From Channallabes apus (lineage: Eukaryota; Chordata; Actinopteri; Siluriformes; Clariidae), in contig CM060131.1 of NCBI GenBank assembly GCA_030522415.1, positions 11,737,203 to 11,801,202 of the forward strand: 64,000 nucleotides of DNA, read 5' to 3'. How positions within the stretch are numbered: the stretch's first letter is position 1; each line of letters begins with the position of its first letter. Under the pieces are notes generated by a model. The model was not told the DNA's origin. It did no database searches and worked only from the letters and a program-made list of their open reading frames with translations. Of the stretch, positions 19,901 to 30,773 are shown in pieces. The position numbers and the translations under genes are program-made.

Positions 19901-21274
19901 CCCACTCCGGCAGGTGTGCCGCTACAGGTGCCGCTGCAGGTGGGCTCTACGTCCCCACTCAACTCCGGCCCGAGGTCCTCCGGTGGGGCCATTCTTCACC
20001 CGTCGCGGGACACCAGGGACCCCGGAGAACCCTCACCTTTGTGGGACGGGCCTTTTGGTGGACTTCGATGAGGAGGGAGGCTACTGAGTTCGTCCGGGCG
20101 TGCCCAGTGTGCGCCAGGGCCAAAGACTCCAACCAACCAACACCGGGGGAGCTCCAACCACTTCCAGTTCCTCGTCGGCCCTGGTCGCACATTGCCGTCG
20201 ACTTCATCACGGGCCTGCCGATCTCCGAGGGAAAAGACGTCATCCTTACCATCGTGGACCGCTTCTCCAAGGCAGTGCACCTGGTGGCCCTCACCGGACT
20301 CCCGTCAGCCAAAACCACAGCCGAGCTGATATTGGAACACGTAGTCCGATTGCATGGGTTCCCTAAGGACATCGTCTCGGACAGAGGTCCCCAGTTCACC
20401 GCCCGGTTCAACTGCAGGTTCGATTCGTCCTGCAGTTTGTCCTCTGGCTACCACCCCCAGACGAACGGTCAGACGGAGCGAACCAACCAACAGCTGGAGC
20501 GCTACCTAAGATGTTTTGTGTCGGATCGCCAGCGCTCCTGGGCCCGCTACCTCAAGTGGGCCGAATTATCACACAACCTTCAGGTCTCCTCAGCCACCAA
20601 CCTGAGCCCATTTGAGGTGTGCTATGGTTTCCAGCCTCCGATGTTCACCCACCAGGAACCGGAGGTTGATGTACCATCGGCCCAACAGTTGGTTCGCTGG
20701 TGCCGGCGGCTATAGCACCAAGCCAATCTCGCCATCTGACGCACCAACGCCAACTATGTGGCCCAACACCGCCGTCGGCACCCTCCGGGACGATTGTACC
20801 ACGTAGGTGACAAAGTGTGGCTATCATCCAAAAACCTCCACCTGCACACAGAGTCAAAAAAGTTATCACCATGGTTCATCGGGCCATACCGCATTACTCT
20901 CAGGATCAACCCTGTCACCTACCGGCTCCAGCTGCCTGCGGCGCTCCGGATCCATCCTGTCTTCCATACCTCACAGCTGAAACCATTCACCACCTCACCC
21001 ACCCCCACTGCTCCTCCTCCCCGAATCATTGACGGCGGTCCCGCCTACACCGTGCGACGGATCCTCGACTCGCGCCCTCGGGGGCAGGGGCACCCAGTAT
21101 CTGGTCGACTGGGAGGGCTACGGCCCCGAGGAGCGGTCCTGGGTTCCTGCTCGCTTCATCCTCGACTCCGGGCTCATTAGGGACTACCGTCACCGGGTAT
21201 CCTCCACCCCTGGACCGTCCGGAGTCGGTCCTGGACGGGGGAGTACTGTCATGCACACTAGGACCCGGAAGTAA
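16914..21274 (+). pseudogene. gag-pol pseudogene of second chromovirus
   Basis: Pieces in order: Gag N-terminus with a leucine-rich coiled-coil-like region (16914-17150), a frame change at a C run (17150-17164), capsid-like Gag (17190-17690) ending in a stop, zinc knuckle [14 protein letters not shown] (about 17881-17922), protease IDSGAAGNF (about 18080), reverse transcriptase 18622-19074 with YLDD just before an AT-rich insertion of about 30 bp (19039-19072) that ends the frame, RNase H EVDVS region (about 19500) followed by another frameshift, integrase core from about 20190 (VDFITGLP, SDRGPQF, HPQTNGQTERTNQ), and a chromodomain ([11 protein letters not shown], about 21110-21160) in yet another frame. 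At least six lesions; not functional. Confidence 0.88.
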
Positions 21275-21480
21275 GACGGTCGCGAACCTGAAAGCATAAA
21301 GGTAAACAAGATGGCGCCGCACATCGCTCTGTCATTGAGTTATGCCCAGGTCTTTTCGGAATCGTCCCCGTATCTGTGAGTACTCACTTTCTTGGCTATC
21401 TTTTCAGACTGAGTGTGTGTTTATAGGACTAGGGTTAGATTGTGTCTTTCCTTTGCTCATTGAGTGTGAGAGTCCTTATA
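21247..21480 (+). repeat. 3' LTR of second chromovirus, right end unresolved
   Basis: Begins TGTCATGC after the purine-rich gacgggggagtac. It includes CATAAA at 21295-21300 and the self-primer 9-11mer at 21326-21336. A terminal gtgaca was not found, so it may be truncated. Confidence 0.65.
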
Positions 21481-21932
21481 ACAAATCGCGTGATTATCCT
21501 GCCCGCTGTGATAGATTATAATCATAAACTATAATAAGTCGAAGAAATTCGAAAGAGCTTTTCTTTCCACTTTGTTTCTGTTTTTCAACGAAATAATATA
21601 AAAGTTGCCTTTAATAGTCTACTATGGAATTCTCTGCTTAAAACGAAAAGGAAACTATGATGCACAGTAATTAAAAATAGGAAGAACCTTAAAATAAATG
21701 TGTTTTACCTGCAAAGAAAATTTGGTTGCGTATACATCTTCTGTTTTATGTGTGCGCGCGCGCTTGTGCGCGGGAGGGTCTGTGTCAGGTCCGCCTATTA
21801 TGCAGTTACACACGACTTTTTAGATCTGCTCTCAGATTATATATTTTGTTCATGTGGCGTATATTAACCCTTTCATGCATAGTGGTCACTACAGTAGACA
21901 GATATTCAAAATATATATATAGTGATGGATGC

Positions 21933-22442
21933 TAGTGATGGGTCGTTCATGAACGATTCGTTCTTTCTGAACGAATCTTTAACATGACTCAGATGACGAG
22001 TCTTCTCAGAGAGTGATTCGTTCATTTTCTATTGGGCGCGCATGCGCAAAGCATCGCAAAACCTCCGTATCTTATATACAGGAAACAGTATTGAACGATT
22101 CTCAGCAATACGTTTTCAAGTCTCGAGTCGTTCGTTCTTTTAACACGTGACTCCCATAGACGCTATGCAGTGCAGTACACAGGAAACTGTAATGAACACA
22201 TTACACATTCTGTTTATTATAATATGTCCTTAGTTACATTGTAATATTTTCATAACTGGAACTATAGCCAAAATTTGTGTATGTAGATGTACTGGGGGGA
22301 TTTTCTTGAAATCGCAACGTTGTAATTTATCTCTGATCAAAAGAACGAAATGAACGAAATGACTCAAAAAGAGATTCATTCATTTTGATGAACGAGATTC
22401 AAAGAACCAAGTCACTAAAATGATTCGAACTTCCCATCACTA
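21933..22442. mobile_element. non-autonomous hAT (TAGTGATGGG ends) nested in piggyBac
   Basis: 510 bp, inverted ends TAGTGATGGG, flanked by atggatgc (21925-21932) and gtggatgc (22443-22450), a 7/8 matched duplication. The interior is rich in gaacga/tcgttc words. No coding capacity. Confidence 0.88.
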
Positions 22443-23097
22443 GTGGATGCTTGTGCATCATCCCATACACTGCCACCTATTGGCCAGTCATGGTAAGTGC
22501 ATTTTTTTCTAAGACAAATTCAAGATGGCCACCAAATTAAAAAATGCAGGAACATGCTAGGAATATCTTGTAAATTCTTCTATAGCAGGACATCCCTGCA
22601 GGTAAAAAAAAATGCTAGCATCAAGTAACATCTAACAATTAATAAAATTGTTAAAATTTCCAGATATTTATTTTCTGTATGGATAAATTTGCGATTAATC
22701 TCATGTCCACTAAATTGGATGCCATGCATCACTGGCTATATTTTAACTGCAATTCATACTAATATAGTTGCAACGATGACGGTCCCAAGCACCCTGCGCC
22801 ATTGCCACCTGGGCGCACTGCACAATCTGAGGGTTATTTGAGCGTGTTAAGACCTACAAAAAAACCATCGCCGCCCAGGTGCACCATACAACTTGCACAT
22901 GTCACACACTATATAGGGCTGATGTCAGTTCAGACCCCAAATATGTTGAGTGCATTTGTGTCTCTGAGGTGTGTGTGTGAGTGTGAAGTGTGTGTGGAAC
23001 ATTTGATCAGTACATGCGTAGAATAGGCTGCGAGGCTGGAAAAAAAGCATCACAGTATGATGTTACTCAACGTGATGTCACAGAATGTGATGTCACT

Positions 23098-24070
23098 GAA
23101 CAGGATAGTTGAGCATATACCATCTGAGTTATGTGAGGATGATGCCGGTAGCAGTGATGATGATCATTGATAAATGAAATACAAATATAAAAAAACAAGG
23201 GGAAGGATCAGGATTAGTCAATGCTAGCAGTAGTGACAGTGGATCTGAGAATGCTGATCGAGCTGTGGGTGATGAGGTAGCTGAAGATGATGAGGGAGAT
23301 GAGGATGTAATACCAGACAGAGCTCTGAGACAGAAAAAGTTCAGAAATGTCTGGAAAACCAGTGACAACTAGTTTGAGGGTGACTTGCCTCATTTTCTAG
23401 GGGAGTGGAAGGTAAATGTTAGTGGAACAGACCCAATAGATTTCTTTATCTATCTATTTCCTGAAGATCTGTTGAATGAAATTGTGCACAATACCAACCT
23501 GTATGCCTTCCAAAATGTCAAAGAGAATCTGGCCCTGACAACAGGAAAACTGAAACAGCTCCTTGGAATAAATATGGTCATGTCATACTGTATGTCAGGT
23601 ACCCACGATCAAGAATGCACTGGCCAGCATATGGGAGGAGTGAATCTCATGGATCAGTGTGTTGTAATGTATCCTCATACATGCAAAACAAGCGGTGGTA
23701 CCTCAGAGTGTTCTTTCAATTCTTGGATGTGACTAGTGTGAATGCCTGGCACCTTTGCAGAATGTCTGGGTTGGAAAAGAGGGATCTCCTTCATTTCAAG
23801 GCATCTGTAGCTTGTGCACTAATAAATGCAGGTTAAGAGGAAGACCAAGTGGCTCTCCAACTCCAGTGAAACGCAGAGAAGTGATATCAGGTTTGGAATC
23901 CCCTTGAGATCAGGTTTGGCCATGGAAAACACGGGCCTCTTCTCACCGAAGAAAAAAAACCAAAAGATGTCATGATGCTGCATGCACACGAAAAACAAAG
24001 TATGTTTGCATGCAGTGTCTTGTGGCTGTGTGCCCTGGATGCTTTGCTGGTTTTCATACAAGATAGTTTG
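23098..24070 (+). pseudogene. piggyBac transposase pseudogene
   Basis: An acidic Ser/Asp-rich N-terminus in broken frames (23120-23340) is followed by the DDE_Tnp_1_7-type start: FIYLFPEDLLNEIVHNTNLYA (about 23450-23510, shown in 23385-23732) and GKLKQLLGINMVMSY. The frame then jumps to GGVNLMDQ (about 23637), so the central part containing the first catalytic Asp residues is deleted. KRWYLRVFFQFLDVTSVNAW (about 23690) lies in another frame. A cysteine-rich tail with C-x2-C pattern (near 23970-24055) matches the family's C-terminal zinc-binding domain. Inactive. Confidence 0.8.
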
Positions 24071-24593
24071 GAAAAGGAGATGAGAGGGACATGATGATGT
24101 GAAAGGATGATAGCAAATCATAGAGGAGAAAGAGCATTTGTTGACCCACAAACAACATTTTTTCTTTTGTTTAGTTCAATATACTATAGTTGTCACTTTT
24201 AGTAAGGGCATGTTTAGCACCTGTTAACTGACGGAAATTACAGTATTTATTGAATCATTTATAGGAAAAACAAAACTGATGTAGAGACTCGAAAAAAGTG
24301 CCAGAAGTGTTTATTAAACAGTATACATGAACAGTGAACATATCAATGGCATACAAATTAGCCATCTATCTGTAAACTTAGAAACATAAACAATTTTTTT
24401 AGCAACAACAGACCGGAAAGGATGATGGCCACGCCTGGGCTGATGGGAATTGTAGTTCTCGCTACCTCCCGTTCGCTCCATTCGCCTGAGCAAACTTTTC
24501 TCAGAAGACCTATCATTTTATCATCATGCAACCACGGTATTATCGAAATAAAGTGTTATTGCGGTATGACGGTACAGTATTTACAATACCGTT

Positions 24594-24596
<3 letters not shown>

Positions 24597-24632
<36 letters not shown>
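24597..24632. repeat. (CA)n-(TA)n microsatellite
   Basis: A CA run followed directly by a TA run inside the piggyBac element. Confidence 0.9.
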
Positions 24633-24875
24633 AATTTTTCTTTTCACACACTTTTTCTTCGGTTCAAACGCATGGTGGACATATTTGCAACTCCATGAAA
24701 AATAGGTTTATATAAAAAAAATTTAAATTGCATTTTATTGTCAAACCTAGAGAGGAATAAATACACTCAGGAAAAAAAATCTTGACTGAGGTTCTCATAA
24801 TTCATGCATGAAAGGGTTAACACAAATGTGAATATTGATAATAAAGGGAGATTTGCAACATTTCCAAGACAAAAT

Positions 24876-25413
24876 CAGTGGTGTCAAAAGTATTCACATT
24901 CATTACTTGAGTAGAAGTATAGATACTAGGGATCAAAAATACTTCTTTAGAAGTTGAAGTATCAACCCAACCTTTTTACTTAAGTAAAAGTTTTAAAGTA
25001 CTGGTTTCAAAACTACTCAAAGTATAAAAGTAAAAGTACCGTGAGGGGTGACAAAAGCACTAAGGTCTCGCTTTCTGATCATGCAACGGGGGGGAGGGGG
25101 GGGTGGAGGGAGGGGAGGGGTGTGTGCGTTGTGCGCGTTTTTATTATGTGACCTACGGGGCGGGCATTGTGCGCATTCTTATCATGCGACTGGGGGGGGG
25201 GGGGGGGGGAGTGCGCGTTCTGATAATAAAAGTAGAGTAACGAGGCTATTTTTAAAATGTAAGGAGTAGAAAGTACAGATAATTGCTTAAAAATGTAAGG
25301 AGTAGAAGTAAAAAGTCGGCTGAAAAATAATTACTCCAGTAAAGTATAGATACCCATAATTTCTACTTAAGTAAGGTAACGAAGTATTTGTACTTCGTTA
25401 CTTGACACCTCTG
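24876..25413. mobile_element. non-autonomous hAT (CAGWGGTGTCAA ends), with G-rich insert
   Basis: 538 bp. Left end CAGTGGTGTCAAAAGTA, right end complement of CAGAGGTGTCAAGTAACG, 8-bp duplication gacaaaat at 24868-24875 and 25414-25421. It is the same family as 53386-53778 but has an extra about 145 bp (25081-25228) of G-run-rich sequence. Confidence 0.9.
25081..25228. repeat. G-run minisatellite, potential quadruplex
   Basis: Several runs of 4-18 G separated by short spacers and imperfect repeats of gtgcgcgttyttattatg. It is absent from the sister copy at 53386-53778. Confidence 0.8.
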
Positions 25414-25421
25414 GACAAAAT

Positions 25422-26190
25422 ACATCCAACTCAATCGCGTTACTCGATATCCTAGGTTTCACTGAATTACCAACTGAACTCCATCTTTGTTCCTATAGAT
25501 AATAAAGGGAGATAATGAGATAAGGTCAAGATAAAAAGAAAGAACTGTTATATAATCTATGCACAGTGGAACCTCGGATTGCGAGTATCGTGGTTTGAGA
25601 GTGTTCCGCAAGAAGAGCAAAGATTTTTAATCTTAATTTTTAATCAGTTTGTTGATCAGTTGATAATATGCACATTTTGGAATTGGATGTTGATGCTTAC
25701 CACTAAAACCTGTTGATGGTACAATTTACATTGGTCTACAATTGCAAACAAAGAAAAGGTAAACTTATTTTGTTTAACCAAACTGTTGATAGCACTAAAC
25801 CATGCTTTCCAAAACAGAAATGAAGTAACATTTGCTACATTACCTTTAGATGACCCATGTTTAGCCCTCTGTCAGCCAGTTACTGAGTAATTCTTGTAAA
25901 GCTCTTGCTTCCACTTCTATCTATACAATTCTACTAAGAATAGTTTCTTGTTTCAATTATTTAGGAAATAGATGTATGTAATGTGTAATATACCATATGT
26001 AATAACTACTATTTGTCAGAGGATTAAGAAGAAAATAAATTACACTGTAGCATTACACTTAAGGCAAGAGCTAGTGGAAGAGGAAGAACATCGTAAATTT
26101 AATTTATGATACATGAAACTACACTACTTAAACGCACACACAGTTTAGTTAAAAACCGTTTATAACAGTTTAGTTAAAAACCGACTTGGG
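25422..26190. other. spacer with Tigger-like terminal fragment
   Basis: At 25566-25620 a run beginning agtggaacctcggattgcga resembles the ends of Tigger-type (Tc1/mariner superfamily) repeats; related ends lie at 44928 and 46759. The rest shows no recognised gene. Confidence 0.45.
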
Positions 26191-26207
26191 AATGACATTG
26201 TCCAGTT

Positions 26208-27178
26208 TTAAAGTTTTTTTTGCAGGTCATTCCAATCTGTAGCAGCAGTGTTATGAAAAGACGACAGGCCAAATGCAGAAGAAGCCTTAGGAACTGTCAG
26301 CAGAATCAGGTTAGCAGAACGAGTGTTATACCCAGAAGAAAAAGAGTGTAACAGTTCTTGTAAGTAAGGAGGGTACAAACTGAGGAGAGTTTTGTAAATG
26401 ACCATATACCAATGGATTTTGCTGCGGGTATACAATGAAGACCAGTTGAGAGAAGAATACAGGGTACAATGATGAGTTTTGAAAGGAGCGTTTGTTATAA
26501 ACCGGATGGCAGAGTGGTAGAGAACATCAAGCTTTTGAAGCAGGCCTTTGGATGCTGATCTATAAATAATATCACCATAGTCAAACATGGGGAGAATGGT
26601 CATTTGCACGAGAGTTTTCCTAGCAGATAATGTAAATGCAGAACGCATTCTATAAAGGAACCCAAGTTTTGATGTTCCAATGGTGTCCCATCAAGGGAGC
26701 AGATACTTGGAAAGCTTTTTTTCCCAAATCACATAACTTTAGTTTTGGAAGTATTTAGCTGAAGATGCAAATTGGAAAAGGTCTGTTACAATCTATTAAA
26801 ACTGACTTGAAGCTGCTGCAAAACTGCAGCAGGAGAAGGACCTGTAGAGTAAAGAATTGTATCATTGGCATAAAGATGGATAAATGAGTCTGTAACAGAA
26901 TTAGCAACAGTATTAATATAAATAGAAAACAAGTGTAGGTCCCTGTAAGTAAGTATTGATCCCTGTGGGATGCCATTGGTGACTTGGAGAGGCTGGGAAA
27001 GAAGTTGTTCAGATTTCACAGACTGCACTCTATCACTTAGATAATTAGAAAACCAAGACAAGGATTTGTCAGAGAAGCCAGTATCATAAAGCCTATCAAT
27101 AAGACATTTATGACTGACAGAATCAAAGGCCTTGGCCAAGTCAATAAAAATAGCAGCACAGTACAATTTAGAGTCCAA
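26208..27178 (-). pseudogene. CR1/L2/Rex1-like LINE reverse transcriptase fragment
   Basis: Two open pieces on the minus strand. 27178-26786 has the reverse transcriptase core: AIFIDLAKAFDSVSHKCL (motif A), NGIPQGSIL (motif B) and YANDTILYS in place of the YADD-type catalytic motif. 26648-26208 has the C-terminal part including MFDYGDIIYRSASK and WNDLQKKL. They are separated by a deletion/frameshift around 26650-26790. The element is 5' truncated at about 27178. The D-to-N-like YAND change and the frame loss mark it as dead. Exact clade within the CR1/L2/Rex1 group is uncertain. Confidence 0.78.
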
Positions 27179-27189
27179 TGCAGAATATA

Positions 27190-27301
27190 TACGCTGTCCA
27201 GGGTGTACCCTGCCTTGTGCCCTAAGTCTCCTGGGATAGGCTCCAGGTCCCCGTGACCCTAAATACAGGATAAAGCGGTATAGAAGATGAATGAATGAAT
27301 G
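27190..27301 (+). mobile_element. L2-type LINE 3' tail insertion with 13-bp target duplication
   Basis: 112 bp ending in gataaagcggtatagaagatg and (GAAT)n, the form of L2-type LINE 3' ends and the SINEs that borrow them. Flanked by aatgcagaatata at 27177-27189 and 27302-27314, a clear retroposition duplication. It is inserted at the 5' end of the CR1-like fragment. Confidence 0.75.
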
Positions 27302-27314
27302 AATGCAGAATATA

Positions 27315-28934
27315 CAGTGGTGTGAAAAACTATTTGCCCCCTTCCTGATTTCTTATTCTTTTGCATGTTTGTCACACTTAAATGTTTCTGCTCATCAAAA
27401 ACCGTTAACTATTAGTCAAAGATAACATAATTGAACACAAAATGCAGTTTTTAAATGAAGGTTTACGTTATTAAGGGAGAAAAAAAACTCGAAATCTACA
27501 TGGCCCTGTGTGAAAAAGTGATTGCCCCCCTTGTTAAAAAATAACTTAACTGTGGTTTATCACCCCTGAGTTCAATTTCTGTAGTCACCCCCAGGCCTGA
27601 TTACTGCCACACCTGTTTCAATCAAGAAATCACTTAAATAGGAGCTACCTGACACAGAGAAGTAGACCAAAAGCACCTCAAAAGCTAGACATCATGCCAA
27701 GATCCAAAGAAATTCAGGAACAAATGAGAACAAAAGTAATTGAGATCTATCAGTCTGGTAAAGGTTATAAAGCCATTTCTAAAGCTTTGGGACTCCAGCG
27801 AACCACAGTGAGAGCCATTATCCACAAATGGCAAAAACATGGAACAGTGGTGAACCTTCCCAGGAGTGGACAGCCGACCAAAATTACCCCAAGAGCGCAG
27901 AGACAACTCATCCGAGAGGCCACAAAAGACCCCAGGACAACATCTAAAGAACTGCAGGCCTCACTTGCCTCAATTAAGTTCAGTGTTCACGACTCCACCA
28001 TAAGAAAGAGACTGGGCAAAAACGGCCTGCATGGCAGATTTCCAAGGCGCAAACCACTTTTAAGCAAAAAGAACATTAAGGCTCGTCTCAATTTTGCTAA
28101 AAAACATCTCAATGATTGCCAAGACTTTTGGGAAAATACCTTGTGGACCGACGAGACAAAAGTTGAACTTTTTGGAAGGTGCGTGTCCCGTTACATCTGG
28201 CGTAAAAGTAACACAGCATTTCAGAAAAAGAACATCATACCAACAGTAAAATATGGTGGTGGTAGTGTGATGGTCTGGGGTTGTTTTGCTGCTTTAGGAC
28301 CTGGAAGGCTTGCTGTGATAAATGGAACCATGAATTCTACTGTCTACCAAAGAATCCTGAAGGAGAATGTCCGGCCATCTGTTCGTCTACTCAAGCTGAA
28401 GCGATCTTGGGTGCTGCAGCAGGACAATGACCCAAAACACACCAGCAAATCCACCTCTAAATGGCTGAAGAAGAACAAAATGAAGTCTTTGGAGTGGCCT
28501 AGTTAAAGTCCTGACCTGAATCCTATTGAGATGTTGTGGCATGACCTTAAAAAGGCGGTTCATGCTAGAAAACCCTCAAATAAAGCTGAATTACAACAAT
28601 TCTGCAAAGATGAGTGGGCCAAAATTCCTCCAGAGCGCTGTAAAAGACTTGTTGCAAGTTATCGCAAACGCTTGATTGCAGATATTGCTGCTAAGGGTGG
28701 CCCAACCAGTTATTAGGTTCAGGGGGCAATTACTTTTTCACACAAGGCCATGTAGGTTTGGATTTTTTTCCTCCCTAAATAATAAAACCCCTCATTTAAA
28801 AACTGCATTTTGTGTTTACTTGTGTTATCTTTGACTAATAGTTAAATGTGTTTGATGATCAGAAACATTTTGTGTGACAAACATGCAAAAGAATAAGAAA
28901 TCAGGAGGGGGGCAAATAGTTTTTCACACCACTG
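27315..28934 (+). mobile_element. Tc1 element, copy 1
   Basis: Ends CAGTGGTGTGAAAAACTATT and complement, TA duplication at 27313-27314 and 28935-28936. Long inverted repeats of about 220-230 bp each carry an outer and an inner repeat (tgtgaaaaagtgattgcccc), the IR/DR form of fish Tc1 elements. It inserted into the right-hand target duplication of the L2-type tail. Confidence 0.95.
27694..28716 (+). pseudogene. Tc1 transposase, copy 1, one nonsense mutation
   Basis: A 340-codon DD34E transposase: paired-like helix-turn-helix DNA-binding region (residues 1-120), first catalytic Asp in WTDET (about 153), second in QDNDPKH, Glu in the NPIEMLW region. It is interrupted only by TAA at 28504-28506, a C-to-T change of the CAA present in sister copies (EWPSQSPDL). 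Otherwise near full length. Cut-and-paste transposition would need protein from another copy. Confidence 0.93.
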
Positions 28935-28936
28935 TA

Positions 28937-29053
28937 TTTTCCAAATGATAGTAGTTGTCCGTTCATAGAACTATCGTCAACAAATACAGTAATGTGGGTG
29001 TGTGGGTCAATCGCATATGTGACGTTACCTAGGTATTTCAGGCTCATGTTATC
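28937..29053 (-). pseudogene. exon-like open segment next to Tc1 copy 1
   Basis: A 39-codon open stretch (includes KYLGNVTYAIDPHTHITV and FVDDSS) preceded by a splice-acceptor-like catatgcag. It ends at the Tc1 insertion site; beyond the Tc1 and the L2-type tail the frame meets the LINE. I do not recognise the family. It could be a host exon hit by the LINE, or unrecognised LINE coding sequence. Confidence 0.25.
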
Positions 29054-29282
29054 CTGCATATGTAACCCCTAATGTGTCAGTACACACAGAAAGTCCGTGG
29101 GGGCCACGGATGTCAGAGAATAGAAGAAAAAGAGATGTCCCTATTAAATTTCATGGTTACACTTTAGGAAACCCGTGGACTAGCCCAGGAGCAAATGTAC
29201 AGTAGGCTGGTCACTCTTCCACGGCGGAGGAACAGCTGTAGCCCTAAACAAGGTAAATGTGAACTTAAGCAGGTTGTTGTTT
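29054..29282. other. spacer, nothing recognised
   Basis: No gene or repeat identified between the exon-like segment and the partial hAT. Confidence 0.4.
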
Positions 29283-29857
29283 GCAGGTAATCTAGCTACT
29301 AAATATAAATACCATTTTGTTTATTATTTTGGCCTGGGTCCATCCTGAATCTGATCCTCCTCCTCCTGTTGTGTGTGTGTGTATATATACAAACCTCATT
29401 ATTTCATCAGTTAATGATTGGATCTAGTTCTTTCTGCCATATACCACCATTTCCATACAGTTTAAAATAGAACCCTGAACCATTCTTTTGCTGTTTGGCC
29501 CTAGACTGGGACGTAACACCATATTTAAGTGACCACTTTGATTTTCAAGCAGAAGAAAGACAAAAGCTTTATTATGCAAAGGTGTTCCTTCATTTAAAAA
29601 CAACTAGTTTGAGATTTATATCTGCTCATATTTTTTTAACTACGCTAGAATGCCTCATCCCACCCCCGCTGTTAAAAAAATAAAAATAAGAAAGTAACTC
29701 GGTAACTTTTACTCTGAGTAAATTTTTTAATGAGCTACTTTTTACTTTTACTTGAGTAGATTTTTATAATGGTAACTTTACTTGTACTTAAGTAAAATTT
29801 CACTGAAGTAACACTACTTGTACTTGAGTACAAAATTTTATTACTCTTTCCACCTCT
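29283..29857. mobile_element. 5'-truncated copy of the LTR-containing hAT
   Basis: Closely matches 11814-12391, including the LTR-like end gacgtaaca (about 29507-29515) and the terminal hAT sequence ending tttccacctct. The 5' half and left terminus are missing and no 8-bp duplication is visible, so it is a fragment rather than a clean insertion. Confidence 0.82.
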
Positions 29858-29859
29858 TC

Positions 29860-30290
29860 ATATATGAAACCTATATGCAGAATATATGCGCATATATCCT
29901 CACCTATATGAGGATATATGCGCATATATGAAACCTTTTTGCAGTATATATGCATATATATGATAATATATATGCTGCATATATGCGTATTTATGCCACA
30001 TGTAGGCAACATTGAGGTGCATATATGTGCATATACAGGCCATATAGGTCTCCTGTATTGCTTCTTTATATCCACATATAAGCCCTATATGTACATACAA
30101 GATATGTCTCCTATGGCAGAATCTGGTCATTTTAGCTCATATCTTACTTTGGCAACTGTTATGCATGATGCCTAGCTTATATTTTCTATTATCAAGGCAA
30201 TAACTAAGAACTAACAAAAAAAAATGCAAAAAACTAATCCTAATTGCCCACATACAGTATATGAGGATATATGCACATATATGAAACCTC
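29860..30290. repeat. CATATATG-rich degenerate palindromic repeat
   Basis: Many short palindromic words (gcgcatatatg, tatatgcatata) arranged irregularly, with a perfect 21-bp stem (29882-29902 with 29909-29929) and a 6-base loop. The word tatatgaggatatatgc recurs near 30259. Small open frames here are products of the repeat. Confidence 0.75.
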
Positions 30291-30429
30291 AGTCTCCATG
30301 AAAATCTTTTTGAAACACGTCACTAAAATTAACTGAAATGAGAAATATATCTATAGAAAGCTTAAAGTGTATACTTTTAAATGATGCAAGTCACATTGAA
30401 AACAAATATTCTCAGTTTATGTAATCCAT

Positions 30430-30633
30430 ATGAAACCAAGGAGAGGCACAGAATTTCTGTCGCACTTATATGCTAATGACCCGAGGCAGGACACGCCCAC
30501 GCGCCAATCACACGGAAATCAGTCCGGGTAATTTACATACTAGGCCACGCCCCCGGACACCGGCATGAAAAATGAACACAGAGACAGGCTTGAAAATACT
30601 CCGATTCAGTGAGTTTTCTGCACGTTTTGGAAG
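30430..30633 (+). promoter_or_regulatory. GC-richer, CCAAT-bearing segment before a candidate first exon
   Basis: Unlike the AT-rich surroundings it holds cacgcccacgcgccaatcac (CCAAT context) and ccacgcccccgg (GC-box-like), then an ATG at 30634. Consistent with a TATA-less host promoter; not proven. Confidence 0.4.
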
Positions 30634-30773
30634 ATGGCACGCGCTTACATGCGAGGAAACTCTTCAGAATGTTCTGGAAAGTTGGACGAGTTTACATTTA
30701 CCTCAGAAGAAGACTGTAACTCCGACGACGAACGGAAGCATTTTGAACAGAGAATAGACCCATGCTACACTGG
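30634..30773 (+). CDS. candidate first coding exon, unknown protein
   Basis: ATG at 30634 with purine at -3 (gaagATGg), 46 open codons plus two bases, then a strong donor GTAAGT at 30774. The peptide begins MARAYMRGNSSECSGKLDEF and is acidic and Ser/Glu/Asp-rich further on. I do not recognise a domain. It lies on the same strand as the BEN-domain exon 2.6 kb downstream, but the phases do not join directly, so at least one more exon would be needed. It may be the start of a host gene or of a domesticated transposon gene. Confidence 0.4.

Larger units (their letters stand above)
16732..21480 (+). mobile_element. second chromovirus, decayed (sushi-like)
   Basis: The 5' LTR begins TGTCATGC at 16732 and ends gttcgtgaca at 16911, but is internally deleted to 180 bp. 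The 3' LTR begins TGTCATGC at 21247; its end was not found, so the right limit is approximate. The order between them is Gag, zinc knuckle, protease, reverse transcriptase, RNase H, integrase, chromodomain. The element is a different subfamily from 2418-7662 but has the same self-priming layout. No target duplication could be identified because the right end is unclear. Confidence 0.85.
21868..24816. mobile_element. piggyBac element with 13-bp inverted ends
   Basis: Ends CCCTTTCATGCAT and its exact complement, flanked by TTAA at 21864-21867 and 24817-24820, diagnostic of piggyBac. The interior carries a ruined transposase on the plus strand (23098-24070). A hAT is nested only 65 bp from the left end. 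A TATATAG at 22911-22917 upstream of the transposase could be its old promoter. Size 2949 bp. Confidence 0.88.

Noticed and set aside
27694..28716. Reading-through of the TAA in Tc1 copy 1 as a real recoding event
   Set aside because: Sister copies have CAA at this place; a simple C-to-T mutation explains it.
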